Below, piece after piece: positions 18,903 through 27,647 of a stretch of 64,000 bases of DNA (its first letter is position 1; every line of letters begins with the position of its first letter). The DNA is from DASVTU01 sp036387415 (GTDB taxonomy: Bacteria; Acidobacteriota; Blastocatellia; Pyrinomonadales; Pyrinomonadaceae). The position numbers and the translations under genes are program-made. The stretch is taken from contig DASVTU010000024.1 in NCBI GenBank assembly GCA_036387415.1, positions 1-64,000 on the forward strand, in the 5' to 3' direction. Under the pieces are notes generated by a model that was not told the origin of the DNA, did no database searches, and was given only the letters and a program-made list of their open reading frames with translations.

Positions 18903-19937
18903 ATGCCGACATGGGTCAAGGTTATCTTCATCATCATCATGGGGACGGCGGTGGTCACCGGATGCGTCTATTTCGTCTGGTGGGCGGTTTCTATCTACAA
19001 GGTCAGACAGGCCAGGCGGCGTCCGCTTCGTGCGGAACGCCGAACGCTCTGGCGCGACCCCGGTGCGGTTGAACGACTCGATTTTCATGGCGGCCCCGGC
19101 GGTCGTCAGGGTGCGCCCCGACCTCCTTTTGTTTTCATGGAAGAACATTCGAGCGGCTCGAATCCGTGTCTCTCCGTGAGGGATGCGAACGAGCGGACGT
19201 GGCGCGTGAAATGGGGCGACGAGGTGCGCTCCGAAACCTTCGCGACGCGTCTGGTCTGGGCGGCTGGCTTTCACGTCGAGCAAGCCTACTTCGTTCCCGA
19301 AGGCCACATCGAAGGCGCGACCACGCTCGAACGCGCACGCAGTTGCGTCAACGAAGATTGCACATTCAAAGATGCGCGGTTCGAGTTGGATGAAAAAGGC
19401 GTGCGAAAATTGTTCGACGAACATGGATGGGCTTGGGACGACAATCCCTTCGTGGGCACGAAAGAGTTAAACGGTCTGAGCATCATGATTATGCTCACGT
19501 CAAACTGGGACAACAAAGATGTGCGCGACGTGGCACGCGGTTCAAACACGGCCATCTTCGAGCACCGTCTGAAGGATGGAAGCATCGAGGCGCGTTATCT
19601 CATCATCGACTGGGGAGCTTCGATGGGGAAGTGGGGCGCGCCGCTTTTCAGGAGCAAGTGGGACAGCGAAGGTTATGAAGCGCAGACGCCGGAATTCGTC
19701 AGCGGCGTCGAAGACGGGATGGTCAAATGGAGCTACATCGGACAGCGCACAGATGAAGCGCGCGCAGACATCAGCGTCTCCGACGTGCGCTGGCTGTGTC
19801 GTTACATTGGGCGAATTACTGACGACCAACTCCGCGAAGGACTCATCGCCAGCGGTGCCACACACAAAGAAGTAGAACAATTCACGCGAGCCATCCGCGA
19901 CCGCATCAACCAACTCAAACGAGTCTGCGAAAGCTAA
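18903..19937 (+). CDS. Membrane-anchored protein with an atypical kinase-like (HipA/FAM20-like) pattern
   Basis: A 344-residue protein with one N-terminal membrane segment (residues 5-30) and a soluble domain from about 75. I do not recognise a named family. The motif order resembles atypical kinases: TWRVKWGD (possible ATP-binding Lys) with EVRSETFATRLVWAAG (possible helix-C Glu). LTSNWDNKD could be a catalytic-loop Asn/Asp pair, and YLIIDWGASMG a D-x-G metal motif. That order and spacing fit HipA-, CotH- or FAM20-like folds, but this is my reading. It follows the large kinase by about 150 nt and precedes a converging phosphatase, a phospho-signalling neighbourhood. Confidence 0.75.
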   Translation: MPTWVKVIFIIIMGTAVVTGCVYFVWWAVSIYKVRQARRRPLRAERRTLWRDPGAVERLDFHGGPGGRQGAPRPPFVFMEEHSSGSNPCLSVRDANERTWRVKWGDEVRSETFATRLVWAAGFHVEQAYFVPEGHIEGATTLERARSCVNEDCTFKDARFELDEKGVRKLFDEHGWAWDDNPFVGTKELNGLSIMIMLTSNWDNKDVRDVARGSNTAIFEHRLKDGSIEARYLIIDWGASMGKWGAPLFRSKWDSEGYEAQTPEFVSGVEDGMVKWSYIGQRTDEARADISVSDVRWLCRYIGRITDDQLREGLIASGATHKEVEQFTRAIRDRINQLKRVCES

Positions 19938-19948
19938 AGAAGGAAAAA

Positions 19949-20001
19949 GCAAAAGGCAAAAGTGAGGAATAAGTGTCTTCTTCCTCACTTTTGCCTTTGG
20001 C
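19949..20001. terminator. Hairpin terminator between converging genes
   Basis: Arms 19949-19969 and 19981-20001 pair over 21 nt with one mismatch (core AAAGGCAAAAGTGAGGAA) and an 11-nt loop. T-rich sequence follows on the plus strand (20002-20022), and an A/G-rich tract lies on the other side. It serves the gene ending at 19937 and probably the phosphatase ending at 20019. Confidence 0.75.
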
Positions 20002-20018
20002 TCTTTACCTTTTTTCCT

Positions 20019-20540
20019 TTATTTCGCGCGGTAGTTCTGCGGGTCGAAGTCGTTAAAAAACCAGTCGAGAAGCGGCTGATGTCCACGCGCCGCGTACCAA
20101 CCGTAGGTCATCATCTCGTTGAACGCCTGCTCTTTCGTCCAACCGCAATCGGCTACACGGTAGGCGGCGACGAGCATCCCTGTGCGATGTCTGCCGCCGC
20201 GACAGTGTGTGAAGACTGTCCCGCCCTGCTCCGACGAGCGCACGTAATCAAACCACTCGCGCACCCTGTCGGCTGACGGCTTCGCTGTGTCCGAGAAGGG
20301 TATGTGATGCCACGCGCCGACGCCCGCGTTGAGCGCGCGTTCCTTATCCTCTCGAACTTCGTGTTCGATGATGCTGCACACCCTTCGCACGTCCAGAACA
20401 TCGACGAGCGCACGATACCCCGCCGCATTAGGCAGCGCGCCACGATAAATCGTGTCGCTCACCTTTCCGAAATTGCGTATCGGAATATTGAAAGGATTCC
20501 TCTTCGACCTCGACCTGCCCCACTGTAGCAACCACACCAT
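20019..20540 (-). CDS. Dual-specificity/tyrosine phosphatase-like protein
   Basis: A protein of about 173 residues with the cysteine-phosphatase signature HCRGGRHRTG (Cys-x5-Arg-Thr). An Asp-containing loop (FSDTAKPS) upstream could supply the general acid. The N-terminal part (FGKVSDTIYRGALPN) matches the usual opening of bacterial DSP-type phosphatases. I start it at the ATG at 20540, which has purine-rich GGAGAG directly upstream on this strand; a longer frame begins at 20567. It could reverse phosphorylation by the neighbouring kinases, which is inference. Confidence 0.88.
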   Translation of the reverse strand: MVWLLQWGRSRSKRNPFNIPIRNFGKVSDTIYRGALPNAAGYRALVDVLDVRRVCSIIEHEVREDKERALNAGVGAWHHIPFSDTAKPSADRVREWFDYVRSSEQGGTVFTHCRGGRHRTGMLVAAYRVADCGWTKEQAFNEMMTYGWYAARGHQPLLDWFFNDFDPQNYRAK

Positions 20541-20894
20541 CTCTCCACCCCTCCCCTTATCCACCAAAACAGATTTACAAAACGCGCTTCAAAGCTTTTG
20601 AGCAGATAACTACGCCCGCACAAAAACACTTCTTTTGAAACGCGCACCGACAGCAACGCATGGCAGGAGCAGTCGTAGTGTCGCCCGCCATGTCGTGCTG
20701 AAAGGCCGGAGTTGGTTGTATGGCAGCGTCGATACGTGAGCCGCGAACTCATCGAAGGCATTCTTCTGCGGGATGAGTTCGCATGGAAAATCAAGCCCCA
20801 TCTGCGCTTGGAGAGACTATGAAAGCTCTATCTAAGCACACGGGGTCATTGATTTTTTCGGCGACGCAGATAAATCAAAAGCGGCGGGATGCTC
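20541..20894. other. Intergenic region, nothing recognised
   Basis: About 350 nt between two minus-strand genes. No RNA gene, clear promoter pair or plausible coding frame was found. Stops are frequent and the frames that exist have shadow-like composition. Confidence 0.4.
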
Positions 20895-21128
20895 TTACGG
20901 CTCAACCAAACCTTTCTTCAAGTTGCGCTGCCACGCCTCATAATTTCGTACGCGCCGTTTCGCCTGTTTATATGTCAACTTCAATTGCTCGGCGACATAG
21001 TTAATGCGTTCGGTGCGGTCACGCTTCTGGTCGTAGGGGTTGCCCTGTGCACGGCGGTAGAGTGCATATGCGCGTTCCCATTCCGCTTTGATTTCAAGTG
21101 TTGCTTGGATTCCTCTTAATTCAGGCAT
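20895..21128 (-). CDS. Small basic helical protein, unknown function
   Basis: 77 residues from the ATG at 21128 (a longer frame begins at 21155). It is highly charged, with long predicted helices and Tyr/Arg/Gln-rich content (EWERAYALYRRAQGNPYD, then LTYKQAKRRVRNYEAW). The composition looks like a real protein rather than a reverse-frame shadow, and no longer gene overlaps it. The basic helical C-terminus could bind nucleic acid. No family recognised. Confidence 0.5.
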   Translation of the reverse strand: MPELRGIQATLEIKAEWERAYALYRRAQGNPYDQKRDRTERINYVAEQLKLTYKQAKRRVRNYEAWQRNLKKGLVEP

Positions 21129-21371
21129 GTCACTATTTAAACTTTCGACCGTCAATCCTTTGGCTGAATTTTGTAGCAGTTTTGTGCCCCGGTCATTATC
21201 GCCGGTCTTATTCCGACCCCTTCTTTTGGCTTGACCGTTTGGCGGGCGCTTGCGCTACTAAATTTAATACATTAGCGCGCATACGTAAATTGTTTGCGGC
21301 GACCTTGCAAGGTGCCGCCGACTGACGACGCAGATACACAATTGCCTCCGCGTCGCCAGCCTTCGTGCAAA
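21129..21371. other. Short intergenic region, nothing recognised
   Basis: About 240 nt between the small basic gene and the PPK2 gene, both minus strand. No stable hairpin with a T-run and no RNA gene was identified. Confidence 0.35.
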
Positions 21372-22232
21372 TTAGTCGCGTTCCAGACGTTTGCGTGCTT
21401 CACGTCGTTCGCGTTCGTTGTCGGTTTCGGGGTATCTCAATCTCAACTCTTTGAGTTTTTTTACAACGAGGTCGGCGACCATGAGCGCGCTGAACCAGCG
21501 ATTGTCTGCCGGAACGACGTACCACGACGCCGATTTCGTGCTCGTCTCGTTCAAGACATCCTCGAAGGCTTTCATGTAATCGTCCCAGTGCTCGCGGTCT
21601 TCGATGTCGGTCATGGAAAACTTCCACTTCTTTTCGGGCACGTCGAGTCGCTCCAACAATCTCTCCTTTTGCTTCTCCTTCGAGAGATGAAGAAAAAACT
21701 TCATGATGATAAAACCGTTTTCAGAGAGATACTGCTCGTAGTTGTTGATTTGGTTGAAGCGTTGTTTCCAGATGTTTTTGGATTTACGAATGGCGGGTGG
21801 CAACCCTTGTTCCTCAAGGCGTTCGGGATGCACGCGCGTCGAAAGCACTTCCTCGTAGTATGAGCGATTGAAGATGCCGATGCGCCCGCGTTGCGGCAAC
21901 TCTTTGGAGAAGCGCCAGAGGTAATCGTGTTTGAGTTCTCCCTCGGCGGGCTTGTCGAACTTCGGCACGGTGCATCCTTGCGGGTCAACGCTCGACATGA
22001 CGTGTTTGATGGTGCCGTCTTTGCCTGCGCCGTCCATCCCTTGAAAGATAAGAAGCAGGGCGCGCGTCTCCTGCGCGAGAAACATGTCTTGATAGCGCGC
22101 GAGGGTGTCACAATCCTTGCGTATTTTGGTCTCTGCTTCTTCCTCGCTTGTGAATTCGCCTGTGGATGCGGGGTCGTAATCTTTGAGTCGTATTTTCCGG
22201 CTGACGGGTACGACGAAACGTTGATGGTTCAT
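21372..22232 (-). CDS. Polyphosphate kinase 2 family protein
   Basis: About 286 residues. The PPK2 fold is shown by Walker A GMDGAGKDG, the Walker-B-type GIFNRSYYEEVL and the lid region RIGIFNRSYYEE...HPERL, followed by SKEKQKERLLERL and the late SASWYVVPADNRWF motif. Members move phosphate between polyphosphate and nucleotides; whether this one prefers AMP, ADP or GDP cannot be told. I start at the ATG at 22232, where similarity to PPK2 openings (KIRLKDYDP) begins; the frame continues upstream to 22304. Confidence 0.93.
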   Translation of the reverse strand: MNHQRFVVPVSRKIRLKDYDPASTGEFTSEEEAETKIRKDCDTLARYQDMFLAQETRALLLIFQGMDGAGKDGTIKHVMSSVDPQGCTVPKFDKPAEGELKHDYLWRFSKELPQRGRIGIFNRSYYEEVLSTRVHPERLEEQGLPPAIRKSKNIWKQRFNQINNYEQYLSENGFIIMKFFLHLSKEKQKERLLERLDVPEKKWKFSMTDIEDREHWDDYMKAFEDVLNETSTKSASWYVVPADNRWFSALMVADLVVKKLKELRLRYPETDNERERREARKRLERD

Positions 22233-22394
22233 TGGCTGGTAATAGTGAGTCGCCTGACTAACACGACGCGGGCGCGTTTTCAAAAAATGACGACGCGACA
22301 CCAAAACGTCGTGATTCGATAAAGCGACTCCTGACGAAACCTCCTTGATTTATTCTGCAAATAGATTCTTACACGCGAGCCATACAGGATTAGC

Positions 22395-23351
22395 TCAGCT
22401 TTGCCGACGCTTCCTTGACGGCAAAATTTTCAAGCCGCGCACGCCCTTCAAGTCGAGTCGAAAGAGAGCGCCACGGCTTGTCTTTTCGTCGCCGACGGCT
22501 CCTGTGATGTAGAGTTGATTCATGCGCGCGCCGCCGAACGCGACGTTGCTTGTCGTCAAATTGCCGCCGGGATAGCGTCTGAGAAGTTTGCCCGCAGGGC
22601 TGAACACTTGCACTTGATGCATCCCGTAATGCGCGACAAAGAGATTGCCGTCGCTATCGAGACACATCCCGTCCGGCGCGTTGGCAATCTGGTCTCCCTC
22701 TTTCGTCGGAAGGTTGGCGAAGACACGCATCGCGCCGACCTTGCCCGGCGACACGACATCGTAACTCAGTATGCGATTGCGTTCGCTCTCGGCGACGAGC
22801 AACGTCTTTCCGTCGGGACGAAGTACGATGCCGTTGGGGAAGGCCAAGCCCTCGGCAACGAGATGCGTGCGGCCTCCCGCATCGACATAGTGAACCGTGC
22901 CAATCGGACGCTCTGCATTCGAGCCGCCGGGGTCTGTGAAATAAAAGCCGCCGCCCTTTGGGTCGAGTGTGAGGTCGTTCGGCGCACGCAAGGGTTTGCC
23001 GTCGTAGTGCGCTGATGCCTTACCGATAACCGCGCCGTCGGCGGCGAGATGAAGAACTGCGTGCTGGCTTCCGTCGCAGACGAGGTGCGTGCCGTCGGCG
23101 AGGATTTTATGGCCGTTTGGCGCACCCGTTCGCGCCCAGACGGTTGCCGCGCCGTCCGTGCCGATGCGGTAGATAGTTCCGTTGTAAGTGTCGGAGATGT
23201 ATGCGCGTCCGTCGTGGTCGAAGACAACGCCTTCGGTGTAGTTCGGCACTTCGGTCACTTTAATGGGACGCACGCTCTCCTCCGGCGGCAAACTGCCCGC
23301 CGTTCCATAGAGCGCGAAGACGAAGACCAACACCGCCGAGATACTTTTCAC
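22395..23351 (-). CDS. Secreted SMP-30/gluconolactonase-like beta-propeller protein
   Basis: A 318-residue protein with a signal peptide (cleavage around residue 20) and a six-bladed propeller of the SMP-30/gluconolaconase/LRE type. Repeated blade motifs are seen, such as DHDGRAYISDTYNG, PNDLTLDPKGGGFYFTDPGG, FPNGIVLRPDGKTLLVAES and APDGMCLDSDGNLFVAHYG. The Asn/Asp positions in these motifs match the metal ligands of SMP-30 lactonases. Probably a periplasmic lactonase; the substrate is unknown. It is followed closely by no partner gene. Confidence 0.88.
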   Translation of the reverse strand: MKSISAVLVFVFALYGTAGSLPPEESVRPIKVTEVPNYTEGVVFDHDGRAYISDTYNGTIYRIGTDGAATVWARTGAPNGHKILADGTHLVCDGSQHAVLHLAADGAVIGKASAHYDGKPLRAPNDLTLDPKGGGFYFTDPGGSNAERPIGTVHYVDAGGRTHLVAEGLAFPNGIVLRPDGKTLLVAESERNRILSYDVVSPGKVGAMRVFANLPTKEGDQIANAPDGMCLDSDGNLFVAHYGMHQVQVFSPAGKLLRRYPGGNLTTSNVAFGGARMNQLYITGAVGDEKTSRGALFRLDLKGVRGLKILPSRKRRQS

Positions 23352-23584
23352 ACTACCATTCTCCTGTTTTCCAAATCTCTACCGGAACCTAAGCACACGG
23401 ATGCAGTTCTCTCCGCCCATCGGCGAACGCGGCGAGGGAAGAGAGGGACGTTGGAAAGACGTTTGCGAGCGCGCCGGATTCTATTTTTCTCAGACAGATG
23501 ATTGATAAAGCAGCATAACGGATTTGCCTATGTAGTTTCAATCGACGCGTCGGTAAGATGGCGACTGTTCGTTGTCCATGTCGT

Positions 23585-24253
23585 TTATGCGTTGTCGGTC
23601 TCATTTCGTACGAAGTGATTTTTGTCCAACTTTGCGAGCGCGCGGTCGTGCAGGCGCGAGAGCGTCAGTTGTGCCACGATAGAGCCCACGAGCGCGAGAA
23701 ACATGTCCCACTGCGTGTCCCAGACATCACCCTGTGTGCCGAGAAACTCCGTCGCACCGTCGCCCGCCAGAAGCGCCGCCCACCACTCGATGAACTCATA
23801 AAACGCGCTAATCGCCAAGCAAACCGACAACACCAGAAAGAATAACCATGCGCCGCGCCGGAGCGACGTGCGTCGGAGCAAAACTTCTCTGACCACCAGC
23901 GCGGGAAAAAAACCTTGCGCGAAATGGCCGAGGCGGTCGTAGTGATTACGGCTCAAATCAAGGAGGTCTTGCATCCAAAAGCCGAGGGGCACCCGCGCAT
24001 AGCTGTAGTGCGCGCCGAGCATGAGGATGAGCGCGTGGACGAGAATTAGCCGATAAAGAAATGGCGTGAGCGGAAAACGGCGCGCGGTCGCCCAGAGAAC
24101 GCCGAATGCAATCAGGATGGGAAAGACTTCGAGCCACCACGTCAGCCAGTCAAACGGACTGATGGCCGAGACGGCGAGACAGACCGCCCCGATGCCGATG
24201 AGCAGAAGGTTTTCACGACTCTTCGACCGCTCCATTTTTATTGATTGATTCAT
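23585..24253 (-). CDS. YjdF-like (DUF2238) inner-membrane protein
   Basis: A 222-residue protein with about six membrane helices. The conserved features of the DUF2238/YjdF family are present: NHYDRLGHFAQGF, YEFIEWWAAL and the closing GTQGDVWDTQWDMFLALVG. The function of the family is not established. Its ATG overlaps the stop of the M61 peptidase gene by four bases (ATGA, 24250-24253), so the two are translationally coupled. Confidence 0.9.
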   Translation of the reverse strand: MNQSIKMERSKSRENLLLIGIGAVCLAVSAISPFDWLTWWLEVFPILIAFGVLWATARRFPLTPFLYRLILVHALILMLGAHYSYARVPLGFWMQDLLDLSRNHYDRLGHFAQGFFPALVVREVLLRRTSLRRGAWLFFLVLSVCLAISAFYEFIEWWAALLAGDGATEFLGTQGDVWDTQWDMFLALVGSIVAQLTLSRLHDRALAKLDKNHFVRNETDNA

Positions 24254-26124
24254 GCGGCGCGACGCGCGGACGTATTACGTTGCGACGTTTGAGAGACGGC
24301 GCGATTGCCCGTCTTCAACCATGCTTCGCGCACGCGCAACTGCTCCGGCGTCGCTTGCGGCGATTCCGTCAGTTTGTAGTTCGTTTCGTCTTTCGACGCG
24401 ACCATCATTTCGAGCGCCACCATCTTTCCAGCACGTTTGACCGTTAAAGGGATTTTCTGACCAACCCTCTCCAATAGCCTGCGTTGGGCAGCCATGCCCG
24501 TCGTCGTCGCGATATTGAGGCCGTCGAGCGCGACAAGCACATCGCCTGCTTCAACGCCCGCCGCAGCGAAAGGGGAACTCACAGGGACATGCGTAATGCG
24601 GACGCCTTCAACATCGGATTCAAATTCTACGTCGAGGATGGGCACTTTCGTCGTTGTCTTTTCCAGACGCAGACCAGCCGCGCCAAAAATCTCCTCATAG
24701 CGCGGCGTCTCCGTGCCCGCGACGTAGCGACGGAAGAAATCGTGATAGTCGCGTTGCGTCAGGCGATTGATGACGGAAATCATGTCTTCCGTCGAAAAGC
24801 CGCGTCCCTTCTGATAAAAATCGCGGTAGAGCGTTCGCATCACGTCGTCGAGACCCGCCGCGCCTGACGTGTCTCTGAGCATCGAGAGGTCGAGGAGCGC
24901 GCCGAGATTTTGCCCGGACATGTAGTAAGAGACTTGAAAGGCGCAGGGCGTGTCGTAGCACAACCACGTCGAGACGGAGGATGACGCGGGCGAGATGTAT
25001 GAAGCAGCCGCTTCGCTCTGCATGAAGCCGACAACACCCGCCACGCTCCCCAAAAACTGTTCGCGGTTTCGCAGCCCAGAGCGTTGCAGTGTTACCTGTG
25101 TGTAGTAGTTCGTGATACCTTCGGAGAACCAGAGCAGCGGCGTTTCGGGTTCGCGCATATAGTCGTAAGGCCACATCTCTGCGGGGCGTATGCGCTTGAC
25201 GTTCCAGAGATGAAAGAATTCGTGTGCGGCGGTTCCAGCCAAATCCTTCGGGGAGGCAAACTGCGCGGGCGGGGCAAAGGCGACAAACGAGTTGGCGTGT
25301 TCGAGCGCGCCTCCGGCGTTCGATTCGGAACGCGCGAAGAAATAGAAATAGACGTATTTTTCGTAAGGCAAATCGCCGAAGATGGAGCGTTGGGTAGCGG
25401 CAATCTGTGTGAGGATGCGGACAAACTCATCCGTCTTCTGCTTAGAGAACTGCCCCGCAGGGTTGGCGACGAAATAATGCGGCTTGCCTTCAATCTCAAA
25501 ACGCGTTACATCGAAATTGCCCAACTCGGTCGGGGCATCGACGAGCGTGTCGTAGTCGGACGCGGAGTAGACTGACGGGTCGGCGGTCTCCTTGAGTGCG
25601 GAAACAATCTTCCAGCCCGAAGGAGTCTGGAAGCGCACCGTACTCGGACTCGCGCGGTGTCCCTCGGCCATGAGAAACAACTGCGTCCCGGTAAAGAAAG
25701 CGTAATCCTTCGTAATCTTAGCCTGATTGAGCGCCAACACCGTCGCACGATAATCAAACTCCACGCGGACGCTTTCCCTCTCATTCGTCTCGACCCGCCA
25801 CGTCTGCTTGCGCGTCATCGTAAATGGCACGGGTGCGCCCGACGCGTCTGTGATTTTGAAACGGAGAATATTTTTCGCATAGTTTTCCGTCGTATACCAT
25901 CCCGGCGTCCAAGCCGGCAGCGACAGGTCGAGTTGTTTCTCCTTAATCCCACGGATGTCTGCGACGACATGAAAAAGCTGCTCCTCAATGTTTGAGACCT
26001 GCACCGTGTAATCAATGCGAAACGCCCCAACCGTCTGCGCCTCAACCGCACCCTCCGACGCAGCCAACAACACGCAGACCCATAAGCAGCACCATACCGA
26101 AACCTTCAAGCCATTTTTAATCAC
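24250..26124 (-). CDS. Secreted M61-family (glycyl aminopeptidase-like) metallopeptidase with PDZ domain
   Basis: A 624-residue protein with a signal peptide (cleavage likely after VEAQ). The N-terminal beta domain is followed by the gluzincin catalytic core: HEFFHLWNVKRIRP at about residues 299-312, and the third zinc ligand Glu in WFSEGITNYY near 337. The long HEFFHxWN...KRIRP motif is diagnostic of M61. A PDZ domain (VEAGDVLVALDGLN, about 505-580) lies at the C-terminus, as in other M61 members. It acts in the periplasm or outside, on peptides. Coupled to the downstream YjdF-like gene. Confidence 0.93.
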   Translation of the reverse strand: MIKNGLKVSVWCCLWVCVLLAASEGAVEAQTVGAFRIDYTVQVSNIEEQLFHVVADIRGIKEKQLDLSLPAWTPGWYTTENYAKNILRFKITDASGAPVPFTMTRKQTWRVETNERESVRVEFDYRATVLALNQAKITKDYAFFTGTQLFLMAEGHRASPSTVRFQTPSGWKIVSALKETADPSVYSASDYDTLVDAPTELGNFDVTRFEIEGKPHYFVANPAGQFSKQKTDEFVRILTQIAATQRSIFGDLPYEKYVYFYFFARSESNAGGALEHANSFVAFAPPAQFASPKDLAGTAAHEFFHLWNVKRIRPAEMWPYDYMREPETPLLWFSEGITNYYTQVTLQRSGLRNREQFLGSVAGVVGFMQSEAAASYISPASSSVSTWLCYDTPCAFQVSYYMSGQNLGALLDLSMLRDTSGAAGLDDVMRTLYRDFYQKGRGFSTEDMISVINRLTQRDYHDFFRRYVAGTETPRYEEIFGAAGLRLEKTTTKVPILDVEFESDVEGVRITHVPVSSPFAAAGVEAGDVLVALDGLNIATTTGMAAQRRLLERVGQKIPLTVKRAGKMVALEMMVASKDETNYKLTESPQATPEQLRVREAWLKTGNRAVSQTSQRNTSARRAA

Positions 26125-26234
26125 AAAATTTCTCCATCAAGATTTTTAACCACAAAGACATCGCACGCGTCCGATAATAACAATTATGTATACATCCGAC
26201 GACGCAGACCATCGTGCAATTAACTGGACATTAA

Positions 26235-26262
26235 TTGGCAGGTGGTTATCGGACTCTATAAT
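26235..26262 (+). promoter_or_regulatory. Sigma-70-like promoter upstream of the methyltransferase
   Basis: TTGGCA (26235-26240), 16-nt spacer, perfect TATAAT (26257-26262). Transcription would start near 26270, leaving a leader of about 295 nt before the ATG at 26565. Confidence 0.55.
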
Positions 26263-26472
26263 GCGTGGTGGCGGTTTTTTGTTCATCCGTCGTCGGCGTT
26301 GCAAAGTCGTATTGTCGGTGGCGGAGTAAATTGTATATTAGAGTGGGTGTTTATCGCGAAGTTTGTGGTTGAGAATTTTTTGAAGAGTATATTAGAGTGA
26401 ATTTTAGAACGAGAGATTTGCTAGAGTGTCTCTGAGCGGTTTTTATCGGACTCATGTTGAATTCGTGGTGGT
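26246..26472 (+). repeat. Short direct repeats in the methyltransferase leader
   Basis: Two repeat families interleave here. TTATCGGACTC occurs at 26246-26256 and 26443-26453, each followed a few bases later by CGTGGTGG. GTATATTAGAGTG occurs at 26333-26345 and 26387-26399, with a partial copy (CTAGAGTG) near 26421-26428. The rest of the 440-nt gap (26125-26564) is AT-rich and holds no gene I can support. Confidence 0.6.
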
Positions 26473-26564
26473 TTTCAGGTCGATGGTGATGGCGGGAATT
26501 TTCCGTCTAATCAGTTTCGATAGCGATTCTCGTTATTTTTCGGGCAAAAATTGGAGAAAAATCA

Positions 26565-27581
26565 ATGTCAACAGCGCAGCATATACCGTCGCCGCTTCTG
26601 TTCTTCGAGACAATCAGCGCATACCAGCGTAGTGCTGCGTTGCGCGCGGCGTTGGAATTGGACATCTTTACAGCCATCGGCGAGGGTCTTCAGACAGTTC
26701 AGACGATTGCCGGGAGATGCCTTGCGAGCGAGCGTGGGGTTCGCATCCTTTGCGACTATTTAACCGTGCTCGGATTTCTTACGAAAGAAAACCAACACTA
26801 TAACCTGACGCCCGACTCCGCCATGTTTTTGAATAAAAACTCGCCAGCCTATGTCGGCGGCGCGGCGGATTTTCTTTTAACGCCGATGCTATTGGAGGGT
26901 TTTGCTAATCTAGCGGAGGCGGTCAGGCGCGGCGGGACGGCGTTGCCGGAAGCAGGCAGCGTCGCGCCGGAACATCCTGTGTGGGTTGAGTTTGCGCGTG
27001 CGATGGCTCCGATGACAGTGATGCCCGCGCAGTTGATAGCCAAGCTCTTAGAAATGGAACCCGGTCGAAAACTCAAGGTGCTCGACATCGCCGCCGGACA
27101 CGGCATCTACGGCATCACCCTCGCACAACACAACGCGGATGCCGAAATCATCGCCCTCGATTGGCCGAACGTGTTGGAAGTGGCGCGCGAAAACGCGCAG
27201 AAGGCGGGCGTCGAGGGTCGTTTCAGCACCATTGAGGGCAGCGCGTTCGACGTGGATTTCGGACGCAATTATGATGTGGTGCTCTTGACCAACATCCTCC
27301 ACCACTTCGACGTTGAAGCGTGCAAGAAACTGCTCAGGAAAGTTTACGACGCGCTGGCGGACGGAGGCAGAGCGGTCACACTGGAATTTGTGCCGGACGA
27401 AGACCGCGTTTCACCTCCCGCGTCGGCCATGTTCAGCCTCGTTATGCTTAGCTCGACGCCCAGCGGCGACGCTTATACGTTCGCGGAGTTCGAGCAGATG
27501 TTCAAGGAGACGGGTTTCAGCCGTTGTGAACTACACCAACTTCCGCCCACGCCGCAGCAGTTGATTATCGCCAGCAAGTAG
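26565..27581 (+). CDS. SAM-dependent O-methyltransferase (winged-helix dimerisation domain plus Rossmann domain)
   Basis: A 338-residue class I methyltransferase of the hydroxyneurosporene/hydroxyindole O-methyltransferase type. The N-terminal dimerisation winged-helix (about 10-95) has the usual AALELDIFTAIGEG opening. The SAM site is LDIAAGHGIYGI (near residue 175), then ALDWPNVLEVA with the acidic ribose contact and NILHHFDVEAC. The acceptor is unknown; such enzymes usually methylate small aromatic or polyketide-type hydroxyls. GGAG lies 8 nt before the ATG. The beta-propeller gene follows in the same direction. Confidence 0.92.
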   Translation: MSTAQHIPSPLLFFETISAYQRSAALRAALELDIFTAIGEGLQTVQTIAGRCLASERGVRILCDYLTVLGFLTKENQHYNLTPDSAMFLNKNSPAYVGGAADFLLTPMLLEGFANLAEAVRRGGTALPEAGSVAPEHPVWVEFARAMAPMTVMPAQLIAKLLEMEPGRKLKVLDIAAGHGIYGITLAQHNADAEIIALDWPNVLEVARENAQKAGVEGRFSTIEGSAFDVDFGRNYDVVLLTNILHHFDVEACKKLLRKVYDALADGGRAVTLEFVPDEDRVSPPASAMFSLVMLSSTPSGDAYTFAEFEQMFKETGFSRCELHQLPPTPQQLIIASK

Positions 27582-27647
27582 TAGCGCGCAACATCAACCA
27601 GGAAAAGTGTGCGCGAAGATTCAGCACTGGCGCGATCGACGAAAACC

